Part shown: piece after piece, positions 54,146 to 63,676 of the stretch
Position numbering within the stretch: the stretch's first letter is position 1
Layout of the letters: every line of letters begins with the position of its first letter
Source of the DNA: Spirosoma endbachense
Lineage (GTDB): Bacteria; Bacteroidota; Bacteroidia; Cytophagales; Spirosomataceae
Direction: 5' to 3'
NCBI RefSeq assembly: GCF_010233585.1
Contig: NZ_CP045997.1
Span: 4,369,332-4,433,331, forward strand
Length of the DNA stretch: 64,000 bases
The notes under the pieces: model-generated
The model's input: only the letters and a program-made list of their open reading frames with translations
Told to the model about the DNA's origin: nothing
Database searches by the model: none
Translations under genes and position numbers: made by a program

Positions 54146-54202
54146 GGTGCATCAACGGCAGGAAAATTATGAAAAAAGGACTAAGTTTTGTTTGTTTAGG
54201 CC

Positions 54203-55000
54203 ATGAGTAGACAATTTGTAAGCTGTTCCTCAATTATTGACCAGACAACCAGCCCGTTCGTTATCTATCATCAGCAACTGGGTTGTTTTCATTCCGATTG
54301 GCATCAGCATGCCTGGGGCCAACTGATCTATGCCGAAAAGGGTTGTGTCCACCTAACCTGCGTGGGAAAAACCATATTACTTCCTGGCTGGTATGGCGCC
54401 TGGATTCCGGCCGATACGTACCATAAAATCTGGTCGGACAGTGTTCAGCTACACATGCGGGCGATCTGCTTCCCGGTATCGCCTGTCAATAATTCGCTGA
54501 ACAATCAGCTTTCCGTGTTTCCTGTTTCGGCTTTGCTTCGGGAAATGATCCGTTATACCGAAAAATGGAGCCAGAGCGATCAGGAGGAGCTGCCAGTCAA
54601 TACGTTTTTGCAGGCGATTCAGAATCTGCTGCCGGAAGAGATCAAGAAGGCAATACCTGTTTGTTTGCCTTCTACCCAGCATGAGAAGCTAGCTCAGGTC
54701 ATCGACTACCTACAGTTGCATCTGTCCGAAAAAGTCAGCATCCAGCAGATAGCCAGGCATTTTGGGTTATCGGTCCGCACGTTAACCCGGCTATTTACGC
54801 AGCAACTGGGTACTTCCTTTTCGAGCTTCTGCAAAATAGCCCGAATCATGAAAGCATTGGAGTTGATTGAAACGGGTCATGACAACGTTTCGCAATTAGC
54901 CGATCTTGTCGGGTACGAAAGCCTGTCTACCTTTAGCAACAATTTTCTGGAAATTTGCGGCAACCGCCCTTTGCATTTCATTCAGGCAAAAAAACGTTAA
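54203..55000 (+). CDS. AraC-family transcriptional regulator
   Basis: 265 aa. An N-terminal cupin (about 1-130, HSDWHQHAWGQLIYAEKGCVHL) is followed by a two-HTH AraC domain (about 165-262) with VSIQQIARHFGLSVRTLTRLFTQQLGTSFSSF and the second helix in NVSQLADLVGYESLSTFSNNFLEICGNRP. It is divergent from the NTF2-Crp-DoxX operon. The cupin suggests control by a small ligand. A one-mismatch -7 box (TAAGTTTT) lies just upstream. Confidence 0.9.
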   Translation: MSRQFVSCSSIIDQTTSPFVIYHQQLGCFHSDWHQHAWGQLIYAEKGCVHLTCVGKTILLPGWYGAWIPADTYHKIWSDSVQLHMRAICFPVSPVNNSLNNQLSVFPVSALLREMIRYTEKWSQSDQEELPVNTFLQAIQNLLPEEIKKAIPVCLPSTQHEKLAQVIDYLQLHLSEKVSIQQIARHFGLSVRTLTRLFTQQLGTSFSSFCKIARIMKALELIETGHDNVSQLADLVGYESLSTFSNNFLEICGNRPLHFIQAKKR

Positions 55001-55014
55001 TTCCAGCTACTTTT

Positions 55015-56208
55015 TTATTCTCCCGCCATTGGATCGGGGGTTCCATCCGGATCGCCCTGAACAGTGCCGTGCGTTGGCAGATTATTTCCCCGAATAAATA
55101 ATAACCCTGCTACGTGAGGGGCCGCCATCGACGTACCACTCAACGTTGCGTACTTTCCATCTTTATAGGTCGATGTGATCCGTACACCATAGGCGCAGAC
55201 ATCTACGCTGTTGCCAAAATTGGAAAACGAAGCGAACTGGTTCGTCTGACTCATTGCCGATACAGTAAAGACATTGGCATGATTGACACGTGCCGGCGAA
55301 TAATTGTCGCTGTTTTTACTGTCATTGCCAGCAGCAATCGCAAACAGAATACCGGCATTAGCTGCCTTCAGAATGGCGTTTTCCAGCGTAGTCGAAATCC
55401 CCTCACCTCCCAGGCTCATATTGACCACATCGCCTGCCTTGCCGTTTTGCGTCACATAGTTCACCGCCTGAATGATCCCCGATAAACGGCCTTCTCCATC
55501 ATCGTCAAGAACCCGCAGCGCAACCAGACGCGCGCCGGAAGCCACGCCCGTTATACCAACGTTATTGTTCTTCGCACCAATGATCCCGGCAACATGCGTG
55601 CCGTGGCCGTTCTCATCATCGGCCGATGTTTGTCCGCTCACAAATGATCTACTACGCTCCGTATCGACATTCAGATCCGGATGATCCAGATCAATGCCGG
55701 TATCGATAATCCAGGCTGTTTTGGTCGTTTGCAGATCACCACGCCCATAGCCGGTCTGCCGAATGTTCCAGAGCAGTGTCGACGTTGTCTGCACATCCAC
55801 ACAATTGCAAATAGACATGATCCGGTCTTGCTCAATCGACGCTACCGTCGGGTCCAGTCGTACCCGTTCCAGTTCGCTGGTCGTCAGATGGGCCAGAAAA
55901 CTAGTCTGTTCGCCCGATCCCAGCACATCGACCTGAGCATCGGCTACCTGATAGTGAGTCAGGAATTGTTCGGCTGAGGCTTCGGCGGCTGCGATTCGAG
56001 CACCGGGTGCCGTGGGCAGTGATTCTGTCGGCTGATATGTAACAATGTAAGAACCGGCAATTGCCACCCCATTATTCGAAGAAGCTTTAACCAGACAGTC
56101 GGCCGAAAAGCCGGTCGGTTCCAGTGTACTATCAGTCTGGCAACCGAATAAACTAACGCCAACAAGAGCGACATTGATGAGTGTCGCAAACGGGAGTAAA
56201 CGTCGCAT
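55015..56208 (-). CDS. S8 subtilisin-like serine protease, lipoprotein
   Basis: 397 aa. A lipoprotein signal peptide with cysteine at about residue 23 (LFGCQTD) is followed by an I9-type propeptide (about 50-130, SYIVTYQPTE ... TVASIEQDRIM) and a subtilase domain. The triad is D169 (IIDTGIDLDHPD), H202 (NGHGTHVAG) and S359 (SGTSMAAPHVAG). The catalytic domain stops about 35 residues after the serine with THGTVQGDPDGTPDPMAGE, shorter than subtilisin but a recurring ending in Bacteroidota. It would act at the cell surface or periplasm. The cysteines SICNC may form a disulfide. It converges with the AraC gene. Confidence 0.9.
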   Translation of the reverse strand: MRRLLPFATLINVALVGVSLFGCQTDSTLEPTGFSADCLVKASSNNGVAIAGSYIVTYQPTESLPTAPGARIAAAEASAEQFLTHYQVADAQVDVLGSGEQTSFLAHLTTSELERVRLDPTVASIEQDRIMSICNCVDVQTTSTLLWNIRQTGYGRGDLQTTKTAWIIDTGIDLDHPDLNVDTERSRSFVSGQTSADDENGHGTHVAGIIGAKNNNVGITGVASGARLVALRVLDDDGEGRLSGIIQAVNYVTQNGKAGDVVNMSLGGEGISTTLENAILKAANAGILFAIAAGNDSKNSDNYSPARVNHANVFTVSAMSQTNQFASFSNFGNSVDVCAYGVRITSTYKDGKYATLSGTSMAAPHVAGLLFIRGNNLPTHGTVQGDPDGTPDPMAGE

Positions 56209-56344
56209 GAGTCTGTACGAAAGTGAAGAAAGAAGGAAATAATAAAAGCGTACAAATCACTTCATGCTCAGTCGATATTCATTCGTTTAGGTAGATATAC
56301 GCAGAAAACGGAAAAGTCGTTGCGTACCTTGTTGACGCTATCAA

Positions 56345-58111
56345 TTATTTTCCGGAGAGGGGAATAAACACGACCCGACCGGCGGCCGGAAACCGGGTTT
56401 CTGCGATAGGATGGCCATATCGCCGGTAGAATGCCATTGCCTGGTCGGGCGTCAATAAATCGGGATACAGGTTGATGCCAGCGAAATTATTGGTATGCAA
56501 AAACGTATCGAGAAATTGCCAGTCCTGATCTGTAAACGAATAACCGGGCTTTAGAAGTCGAGGCCAGCCATCGCGCAGAAAGGGTTGAATCTGATCGGGA
56601 TGCAATCGCCCGAAATATTGCCCGACACCATTTTTGTCGTAAAACCGGCGGAACGTAAAAACAGCATTTTGCTGGTCGTAATACGGGCAAAGGCCTTCTT
56701 TGGCCCCTACGCCATCGGCTCCAATCGTACAGAATGGCCAGTCGAGAACTGCTATACCAGGCTGTTTCTTCACCACAGCGCAGTATTGAATCAGACTTTC
56801 GGAAGCCAGATTGGCAGGAACAAATAAGCGCATGTGATAACCCGTGAACCACTCCAATCCCATGAGAATGAGCACGAACACGCCAACTGTCCGGGCCGGT
56901 TTCTGTTGTGGCCATTGAACGGGTAATGCCAGCAAACCCAGTAAAACAGGATAAACCAGGCTGGACCGTCCACCATGGCGGTTAAAACTAAACCACGGAA
57001 ATAGTTTTAGCGTGGGCAATAACACCGGATGATAGAGCAGGCACAATACGAGCATACCGACTACTGGCAGCCACAAAGCCACTCGCTGACGGATTTGCCA
57101 CCAGCCAATTCCGGCCAGAACGACTAAATACAAGCCGGGGCTTCCCTGACCATAACTCTCGAAGGTATCATGTAACCACCGTTCGTAGGAAATGGCATAA
57201 CTATGAATACCCAGCAAATGGGGAATGAATAATCGCAAGGGATGCGACCATGCCCGCAATTCGGGAACAATACCAAAATCGAACTCCCAGGCCGTCATAG
57301 CAATCTGCAATGTCAGCGGCAAATACAGCCAGGCGCTTAAAGCGATGAGCATCAGGTAACCCATAAGGCGTACTGACTGGTGGCTCCATTGGTCGCGTAT
57401 ATAGTCCCGGACCAGCGACGGCCATCGACCCGGTTTCCGAAACCGCCGAAAAAGCACCCCGACCAAAACAGGCATCGTCAGTGTTGTTAAGGTCAGCGCA
57501 AATCCTGCCACATAGCCCAACTCCTGCCCCAGAACCTGAAGATGCAGCCATACCCAAAGCAGCCAAAACGAAAGGGGAACAGTCCGCTGATCCAAGACAT
57601 CCAGCAATAGCCGGAATGTCGCCACCATGCACAGAACCGTCCAGTGATCGACACAGACGTTCATGTGCACAGGAAACTTCCAGATTGCATAGAAATTGAA
57701 TACCGATACGATCAGGCCAAAAACAAATGCCTTTACCCGACCAAAACGAGGTTCGATCAGCGCAAACGTCCCAACGGCGGCAACGAGTAAACTATATACG
57801 TAATAGAACTGAAGGAATGGACCTGGCCCGTCAAACAGCCGATAGCACAAGGCGTACCAATAGTCGCGCTCGAACCCCCAGTCCAGAAAAACCTGATTGA
57901 TACCGTACGGGTAAAACGTTTGGGTGTTGAACAGTGTCAGCTGAGGCAGCGGCCAGAGGGTCAGGTTTTTGCTGAAGAAATAACCGACATATTCATATTG
58001 GTCGGTATCGCTTCCGTCGGACAGCGGTAAACTGAAATCACCAACGGCCAGGCTTCCCAGCCCGGCCGTCAGACTAATTAATGCTATATACCAAAGCGTG
58101 TTTTTGCGCAT
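56345..58111 (-). CDS. Large polytopic membrane protein, GT-C-like
   Basis: 588 aa with about ten or eleven hydrophobic segments and a periplasmic C-terminal part from about 420. LPLSDGSDTDQYEY in the first extracytoplasmic loop, with acidic residues after helix 1, resembles the catalytic loop of GT-C glycosyltransferases that use polyprenyl-phosphate sugars. I cannot assign a family. Its ATG follows the stop of the FabH-like gene with no gap, so translation is probably coupled and the two products likely share a pathway, perhaps modification of a lipid or surface glycan. Confidence 0.65.
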   Translation of the reverse strand: MRKNTLWYIALISLTAGLGSLAVGDFSLPLSDGSDTDQYEYVGYFFSKNLTLWPLPQLTLFNTQTFYPYGINQVFLDWGFERDYWYALCYRLFDGPGPFLQFYYVYSLLVAAVGTFALIEPRFGRVKAFVFGLIVSVFNFYAIWKFPVHMNVCVDHWTVLCMVATFRLLLDVLDQRTVPLSFWLLWVWLHLQVLGQELGYVAGFALTLTTLTMPVLVGVLFRRFRKPGRWPSLVRDYIRDQWSHQSVRLMGYLMLIALSAWLYLPLTLQIAMTAWEFDFGIVPELRAWSHPLRLFIPHLLGIHSYAISYERWLHDTFESYGQGSPGLYLVVLAGIGWWQIRQRVALWLPVVGMLVLCLLYHPVLLPTLKLFPWFSFNRHGGRSSLVYPVLLGLLALPVQWPQQKPARTVGVFVLILMGLEWFTGYHMRLFVPANLASESLIQYCAVVKKQPGIAVLDWPFCTIGADGVGAKEGLCPYYDQQNAVFTFRRFYDKNGVGQYFGRLHPDQIQPFLRDGWPRLLKPGYSFTDQDWQFLDTFLHTNNFAGINLYPDLLTPDQAMAFYRRYGHPIAETRFPAAGRVVFIPLSGK

Positions 58112-59158
58112 CTACCACCGAATCAGGGCCGAACCCCACGTAAAGCCACTCCCAAACGCGGCTACGCAAAGTAAAGAACCATCTTCGATTTTTCCTTGCT
58201 CCCAGGCTTCGCATAACGCAATCGGAATGGATGCAGCCGTGGTATTCCCAAATTTATGAATGTTGTTGAACACTTTTTCGTCGGTTAGGCCCAGGCGTTT
58301 CTGAACCAGTTGCGCAATGCGAAGATTAGCCTGGTGCGGTACCAGCAGATCGATGTCCTTCGGCGACAGGTTCATTTCATCCAGCGCTTCCAGGATAACC
58401 TCCGGAAAACGCGTCACCGCATGGCGCAGAACCGTCTGGCCATTCATGTGCGGAATACTGGTATGGTCGTCGTGCAGCGAAATAAACTCTATTTCCTCCT
58501 CCGTAAACTTAAAATGGTCTTTTTCAAAGTAATAACCCGCATGGGCACCCGGATTGAAACACGCCAGTTCTTCGGCGTAGGTTCCATCAGCATGGAGGTG
58601 AGTCGTTAGAATACCCCTCCCAGGCTCATCACAGGGTTGAATGACAGCGGCCCCTGCTCCATCGCCAAACAGGATCGTCACATCACGCCCAGAAGGTGAA
58701 AAGTCCAGATTCCTCGAATGCGTTTCGGCCCCTACCACAAGCACATTTTTAAATTTCCCGGTTTTCACGTATTGGTCGGCAATCGAGAGGGCATAAATAA
58801 AACCCGAGCATTGATTCCGAATGTCCAGCGCGCCCATAGTCTGGTGCGTAATGCCAAGCTCACGCTGAAGCAATACGCCATTGCCAGGGAAATAATAGTC
58901 GGGGCTAAGCGTGGCAAAAATGATAAAATCAACGTCGGAGGGTAAAATACCCGCCCGGTCGATGGCGATGCGGGCAGCTGCGGCTCCCATCGTAGTAGTC
59001 GTTTCGCCATGTTTCTTTCGGTAATGACGTTGCTCGATACCCGTTCGTCCCTGTATCCAGTCTTCGGAAACATTGACCAGCGGTGCCAGCTCAACATTGG
59101 GCACCACCCGATCCGGAACATAATAGCCTAATCCGGCAATTCTCGCATTTTTCATCAT
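58112..59158 (-). CDS. 3-oxoacyl-ACP synthase III (FabH-like)
   Basis: 348 aa condensing enzyme. The nucleophilic C117 lies in [13 protein letters not shown], the histidine in VPHQANLRI and the asparagine in [11 protein letters not shown] complete the thiolase-fold triad. FabH starts fatty-acid elongation with acetyl-CoA, but divergent copies work in specialised lipid or pigment synthesis. Its coupling to a membrane protein rather than to fab genes supports a dedicated role. A second ATG one codon in is possible as the start. Confidence 0.88.
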   Translation of the reverse strand: MMKNARIAGLGYYVPDRVVPNVELAPLVNVSEDWIQGRTGIEQRHYRKKHGETTTTMGAAAARIAIDRAGILPSDVDFIIFATLSPDYYFPGNGVLLQRELGITHQTMGALDIRNQCSGFIYALSIADQYVKTGKFKNVLVVGAETHSRNLDFSPSGRDVTILFGDGAGAAVIQPCDEPGRGILTTHLHADGTYAEELACFNPGAHAGYYFEKDHFKFTEEEIEFISLHDDHTSIPHMNGQTVLRHAVTRFPEVILEALDEMNLSPKDIDLLVPHQANLRIAQLVQKRLGLTDEKVFNNIHKFGNTTAASIPIALCEAWEQGKIEDGSLLCVAAFGSGFTWGSALIRW

Positions 59159-59218
59159 ATGTGTAAACAGACAGTGGGCACTTCTTCATCTCGAACAGCC
59201 AAAACGGTCAAAATTTGG

Positions 59219-59226
59219 TATCTTTG
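59219..59226 (+). promoter_or_regulatory. Possible -7 box TATCTTTG for leuS
   Basis: Exact TAnnTTTG located 32 bases before the leuS ATG at 59259, giving a leader of about 26 nt. No -33 TTG at the usual distance is evident. Confidence 0.45.
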
Positions 59227-59258
59227 TGCATTATTTCGCAGTTATTTTATCCGTTCAT

Positions 59259-62114
59259 ATGGATTACAATCACCGCCAGACCGAACAGAAATGGCAACGG
59301 TTCTGGGACGATAACCATACCTACAAACCAGAAACTCATACGGTTCGTCCGAAGTACTACGTACTCGACATGTTTCCGTATCCATCGGGCGCGGGCCTGC
59401 ACGTTGGGCACCCACTCGGCTACATTGCATCCGACATCGTGTCGCGCTACAAACGGCTGAAAGGCTTTAATGTGCTGCATCCCATGGGTTTCGACTCATT
59501 TGGTCTACCAGCCGAACAGTATGCCATCCAAACAGGACAGCATCCGGCCGTAACGACTGAGCAGAACCTGACCCGCTATATCGAACAACTCAAAAACATC
59601 GGTTTCAGTTATGACTGGACCCGCGAAGTTCGTACGTCCGATCCAGCGTTCTATAAATGGACGCAGTGGATCTTCATGGAGTTGTTCCGCAGTTGGTACA
59701 ACAAGGACACGGACCGGGCCGAACCGATTGAGACCCTGACGGATAAGTTTGCCACCAACGGCACAACTGATGTCAATGCGGTTTGCGACGATGACGTTCC
59801 AACATTCACTGCCGCCGAATGGAATGCCATGTCGACGCGGGAGTCCTACGAGATAACCTTAAAATATCGCCTGACCTATCTGGCGGAAGCCGTTGTAAAC
59901 TGGTGCCCGGCATTAGGTACCGTTCTGGCAAACGACGAAGTAAAAGACGGTGTATCGGAGCGGGGTGGCTACCCGGTCGAGCAGAAGCTGATGCGCCAGT
60001 GGATGATGCGGATCACGGCCTATGCCGATCGATTGCTGACGGGTCTGGACACCATCGACTGGACCGAATCCCTGAAAGAACAGCAACGCAACTGGATCGG
60101 CAAATCAGTCGGGGCCAGTGTAAAATTCCCGGTTCGCTCGAAACAGCGCATTGGTGGCGAAGACGTATCCGTGCCTTCATCCTTCATTGAAGTCTTTACA
60201 ACCCGTGTCGACACGATCTATGGCGTTTCGTTCATGGTGCTGGCTCCGGAGCATGAGTTGGTCGCTGACCTGACCACTCCCCAACAACAGGAAGCCGTTA
60301 AAGCCTATGTAGACGCGGCTAAACTCCGCTCCGAACGTGATCGTATGGCTGACACAAAAGCCGTTTCGGGTGTGTTTACGGGCAGTTATTGCATAAATCC
60401 GCTTAATGGCGAAGAGGTCCCGATCTATCTGGCCGATTATGTGCTGGCTGGTTATGGCACCGGTGCGGTCATGGCCGTTCCGTCGGGTGATCAGCGTGAC
60501 TGGAACTTTGCGACTCATTTCGGATTGCCGATTATCCAGATTCTGGATGCGCAGAAGGACATCGACCAACAGGCTGATAACACAAAAGAAGGCCACTACA
60601 TCAACTCGGGGATCATCAACGGACTGACCTACAAAGAAGCCACTTCCAGGCTGGTTGCCTGGCTGGAAGAACGAGGGCTCGGTCGGGGAAAGATTAATTT
60701 TCGGATGCGCGATGCGGTATTCAGCCGTCAGCGCTACTGGGGTGAACCGGTGCCCATATACTTCAAGGATGGCGGTTCGACGGGTCGATTACCCTATCTG
60801 ATCGACGAAAGCGATTTGCCGTTGGAGTTGCCTGCTGTTGATAAGTACCTGCCTACCGAAACGGGCGAACCACCACTGGGCCGCGCTGAAGGCTGGAAAT
60901 ACAAGGGCGAGTATGACTACGAACTGAGCACGATGCCGGGCTGGGCGGGCTCGTCCTGGTACTGGTATCGCTACATGGACCCGCAGAACGATTCGGTTTT
61001 CGCCAGCAAAGAAGCCATTAATTACTGGCAGAACGTTGATCTTTACATCGGTGGAACCGAACACGCGACTGGCCACCTGCTTTACAGCCGTTTCTGGAAC
61101 AAATTCCTGAAAGACCGTGGCTATGTCCCTCAGGAAGAGCCGTTCAGGAAGCTGATCAACCAGGGCATGATTCAGGGGCGGTCAAACTTTGTGTATCGTT
61201 TGAAAGGTACAGGGGTAGAAGGATCTCCACCCATTTTCATTTCTCTGGGCCAGGTTGGTAATCGCGAGGTTACTCCGTTGCATGTCGATGTAAATATCGT
61301 TGAAAACGATGTGCTCGACATTGACGCATTCAGGAAGTCCCGCCCGGATTTGACCGAGAATGCGGAGTTCATTCTGGAAGAGGATGGTCGCTATCTTGTT
61401 GGCGCAGAGGTTGAAAAGATGTCGAAATCGAAGTTCAACGTCGTCAATCCCGATATGATCGTGGAGAAATACGGCGCTGACGTATTGCGGTTATATGAAA
61501 TGTTCCTCGGCCCGCTGGAGCAGGCTAAACCCTGGAATACCAACGGTATTGACGGTGTATATCGCTTCATCCGCAAGTTCTGGCGGCTATTTTATAAAGA
61601 CAACGCTACCGGAGAAAGTCAATGGATTGTCACCGATGAGCAGCCGACACCCGCTGAGTTGAAAATCCTGCACAAGACAATTCAGAAAGCGGAAAGCGAT
61701 ATAGATGCGTACTCATTCAACACGTCGGTCAGTTCGTTCATGATCTGCGTGAATGAACTGGCAACGTTAAATTGCCACAAACGCGCCATTTTGCAGGATC
61801 TGGTGTTAATTCTATCACCTTATGCTCCCCACATTACGGAGGAGTTATGGGCCGCCTTGGGCAACGAACCGGGAACGATTTCTAAAGCAACGTTCCCAGC
61901 TTTCAACCCAAATTTTCTGGTTGAGGATGCGTTCGAATACCCGATCCAGATCAACGGCAAAGTTCGTACTACGATCAGTTTCGCCATCGACCGAGCGCCG
62001 ACCGAAATCGAACGCGAAGTGCTGGCCGACGAAATCGTCCAGAAATGGCTGGAAGGCAAATCGCCGAAGAAAGTCGTTGTCGTACCGAAACGAATTGTTA
62101 ACGTCGTAATCTAG
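59259..62114 (+). CDS. leuS: Leucyl-tRNA synthetase
   Basis: Class I synthetase of 951 aa from the ATG at 59259. It has HVGHPLGY (HIGH motif, residues 48-55), a CP1 editing insertion with the threonine-rich TTPQQ-like region, the [11 protein letters not shown] block, and KMSKSKFN near residue 720. An insertion of about 65 residues before KMSKS ([20 protein letters not shown]...) is typical of Bacteroidota LeuRS. An upstream in-frame GTG at 59226 overlaps the promoter box and is not used as the start. Confidence 0.96.
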   Translation: MDYNHRQTEQKWQRFWDDNHTYKPETHTVRPKYYVLDMFPYPSGAGLHVGHPLGYIASDIVSRYKRLKGFNVLHPMGFDSFGLPAEQYAIQTGQHPAVTTEQNLTRYIEQLKNIGFSYDWTREVRTSDPAFYKWTQWIFMELFRSWYNKDTDRAEPIETLTDKFATNGTTDVNAVCDDDVPTFTAAEWNAMSTRESYEITLKYRLTYLAEAVVNWCPALGTVLANDEVKDGVSERGGYPVEQKLMRQWMMRITAYADRLLTGLDTIDWTESLKEQQRNWIGKSVGASVKFPVRSKQRIGGEDVSVPSSFIEVFTTRVDTIYGVSFMVLAPEHELVADLTTPQQQEAVKAYVDAAKLRSERDRMADTKAVSGVFTGSYCINPLNGEEVPIYLADYVLAGYGTGAVMAVPSGDQRDWNFATHFGLPIIQILDAQKDIDQQADNTKEGHYINSGIINGLTYKEATSRLVAWLEERGLGRGKINFRMRDAVFSRQRYWGEPVPIYFKDGGSTGRLPYLIDESDLPLELPAVDKYLPTETGEPPLGRAEGWKYKGEYDYELSTMPGWAGSSWYWYRYMDPQNDSVFASKEAINYWQNVDLYIGGTEHATGHLLYSRFWNKFLKDRGYVPQEEPFRKLINQGMIQGRSNFVYRLKGTGVEGSPPIFISLGQVGNREVTPLHVDVNIVENDVLDIDAFRKSRPDLTENAEFILEEDGRYLVGAEVEKMSKSKFNVVNPDMIVEKYGADVLRLYEMFLGPLEQAKPWNTNGIDGVYRFIRKFWRLFYKDNATGESQWIVTDEQPTPAELKILHKTIQKAESDIDAYSFNTSVSSFMICVNELATLNCHKRAILQDLVLILSPYAPHITEELWAALGNEPGTISKATFPAFNPNFLVEDAFEYPIQINGKVRTTISFAIDRAPTEIEREVLADEIVQKWLEGKSPKKVVVVPKRIVNVVI

Positions 62115-62117
62115 ATG

Positions 62118-62176
62118 AAGCGGGGTGATTTCGTAGGTCATAATGGTAAGCTATGACCTACGAAATCACCCCGCTT
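62118..62176. terminator. 25-bp perfect hairpin after leuS
   Basis: 62118-62142 pairs exactly with 62152-62176 around ATGGTAAGC. It starts 4 bases after the leuS stop and faces the convergent LLM oxidoreductase. T4 follows the stem on the + strand. Confidence 0.75.
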
Positions 62177-62289
62177 TTACTGATTCAGGGATTCGGATTT
62201 GATAACCCGAATCCCTTTTTGTTTAGTACCTTCACTCATTGGTGTGCTACGGTTTCTAATAATAGCACCCCAATGAGCGAAAGACCAAT

Positions 62290-63306
62290 TTACAATGCTG
62301 CCAATTTTTTATCCCCTTTGGTCAGTTCATCACGAACCTGTGCCGCAATTTCGACCGAGTGCCGCCGTGCCTGATGATCATAAATTGGTACCGAAATAAT
62401 CAATTCATCCGCTTTGGTCTGTTCAATCAGGTTTGCCAGTCCGCGCTGAACCGTTTCGGGCGAACCAACTGCCGAGCAGCTAAGTACCTGTTCGATACCC
62501 GCCAGCTCATAATCCGGCCAAAGGGCGGTCAGGTCATCAACTGGAGGTTGCATCTGACGGGCTTTCCCGCGACGAATGTGCAGAAACTGTTGTTGAACCG
62601 ATGTGAACAGGCGTTCTGCTTCCTGATCCGTATCAGCCGCAACCACATTCACCGCGACCATTGCATAGGGTTCTTTCAGGTACTCAGATGGTTTAAATCG
62701 CGATCGATATACTTCCAGCGCCCGCATTAACTGCGTTGGTGAGAAATGAGAAGCAAACGCATAGGGCAAACCGAGCATGGCGGCCAGTTGTGCTCCAAAT
62801 AAGCTCGAACCCAAAATCCAGACAGGAATAGCCAGCCCTACGCCCGGTATGGCCTGCACAAACTGATTCGATTCATCGGGTTGAAAATAGTGCATCAATT
62901 CAACAACATCCTGCGGAAACGTATCGACATCAGTAGCCTCACGGCGCAGCGCCCTCGCGGTTACCTGATCAGCACCGGGAGCACGGCCCAATCCGAGATC
63001 GATCCGTCCCGGATAAAGAGACTCCAGCGTACCAAACTGCTCGGCAATCACCAGGGGCGAATGGTTGGGTAACATGATACCGCCCGCTCCTACCCGGATC
63101 GTTGTTGTGCCACCGGCGATATAACCGATAACAACCGAAGTTGCCGCGCTGGCTATTCCCGGCATGTTATGGTGTTCGGCGACCCAGTAGCGATTAAAGC
63201 CCAGTTGCTCGGCATGCAGGGCAAGGTCCAGTGAATTATGCAAAGCCTGCGTAGGTGTGCTACCGGCTACTATGGGTGAAAGATCCAGAATTGAAAAGGG
63301 AATCAT
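62290..63306 (-). CDS. LLM-class flavin-dependent oxidoreductase
   Basis: 338-aa TIM-barrel FMN/F420 enzyme of the luciferase-like group, MsnO8 type: [57 protein letters not shown] at the start, then [37 protein letters not shown]. The substrate is unknown. It is a single minus-strand gene, with the nested GTGCCAC hairpin only 17 bases upstream of its ATG. Confidence 0.9.
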   Translation of the reverse strand: MIPFSILDLSPIVAGSTPTQALHNSLDLALHAEQLGFNRYWVAEHHNMPGIASAATSVVIGYIAGGTTTIRVGAGGIMLPNHSPLVIAEQFGTLESLYPGRIDLGLGRAPGADQVTARALRREATDVDTFPQDVVELMHYFQPDESNQFVQAIPGVGLAIPVWILGSSLFGAQLAAMLGLPYAFASHFSPTQLMRALEVYRSRFKPSEYLKEPYAMVAVNVVAADTDQEAERLFTSVQQQFLHIRRGKARQMQPPVDDLTALWPDYELAGIEQVLSCSAVGSPETVQRGLANLIEQTKADELIISVPIYDHQARRHSVEIAAQVRDELTKGDKKLAAL

Positions 63307-63322
63307 ACTTCGTTGATGTTAT

Positions 63323-63428
63323 CAGGGCATTCGCCCGAAGCCGTGCCACCGCAGCCGGTCGCAACGGCGGACCGTGGTTTGTGTATGCGATCTAGTTAAC
63401 CGTGGCACGGCTCCGGGCGAATGCCCTG
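63323..63428. repeat. Nested hairpin with GTGCCAC element at its tip (long form)
   Basis: The outer arms CAGGGCATTCGCCCG (63323-63337) and 63414-63428 pair perfectly. After one mismatch the inner arms AGCCGTGCCAC (63339-63349) and 63402-63412 also pair perfectly. The 52-nt interior aligns with the 40-kb copy: CGCAGCCG, CGGACxGTGGTTTGT, ATGC, TAGT..AACC, with a 10-nt insertion. It lies between the divergent LLM and GDPD genes, so it is not simply a terminator. Confidence 0.85.
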
Positions 63429-63676
63429 GTTATTAAATTCATTAAAAGAATAGCCCATAAAAATGGAGATGGTCAATTCTTGCAGCGTGGCAACCGGAAA
63501 CGGTTATGAATTCTGGCGCTGACGCTCTATTTTCACGGCGTTTATAGGATTAGATACACCCTGTATTCATCAATTAATCGTTAAATCACTGCTTCAGCAA
63601 CAATACCACTTATCAGAACGGTTCCTTGGTTTATAGAGCGCCATAGCGCTTTCCGGGAAATCCTGCTGCTTTTTTT

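Noticed and set aside
59226..59258. Upstream GTG as the leuS start
   Set aside because: It coincides with the TATCTTTG promoter box and adds residues not expected before [11 protein letters not shown], the usual LeuRS N-terminus.
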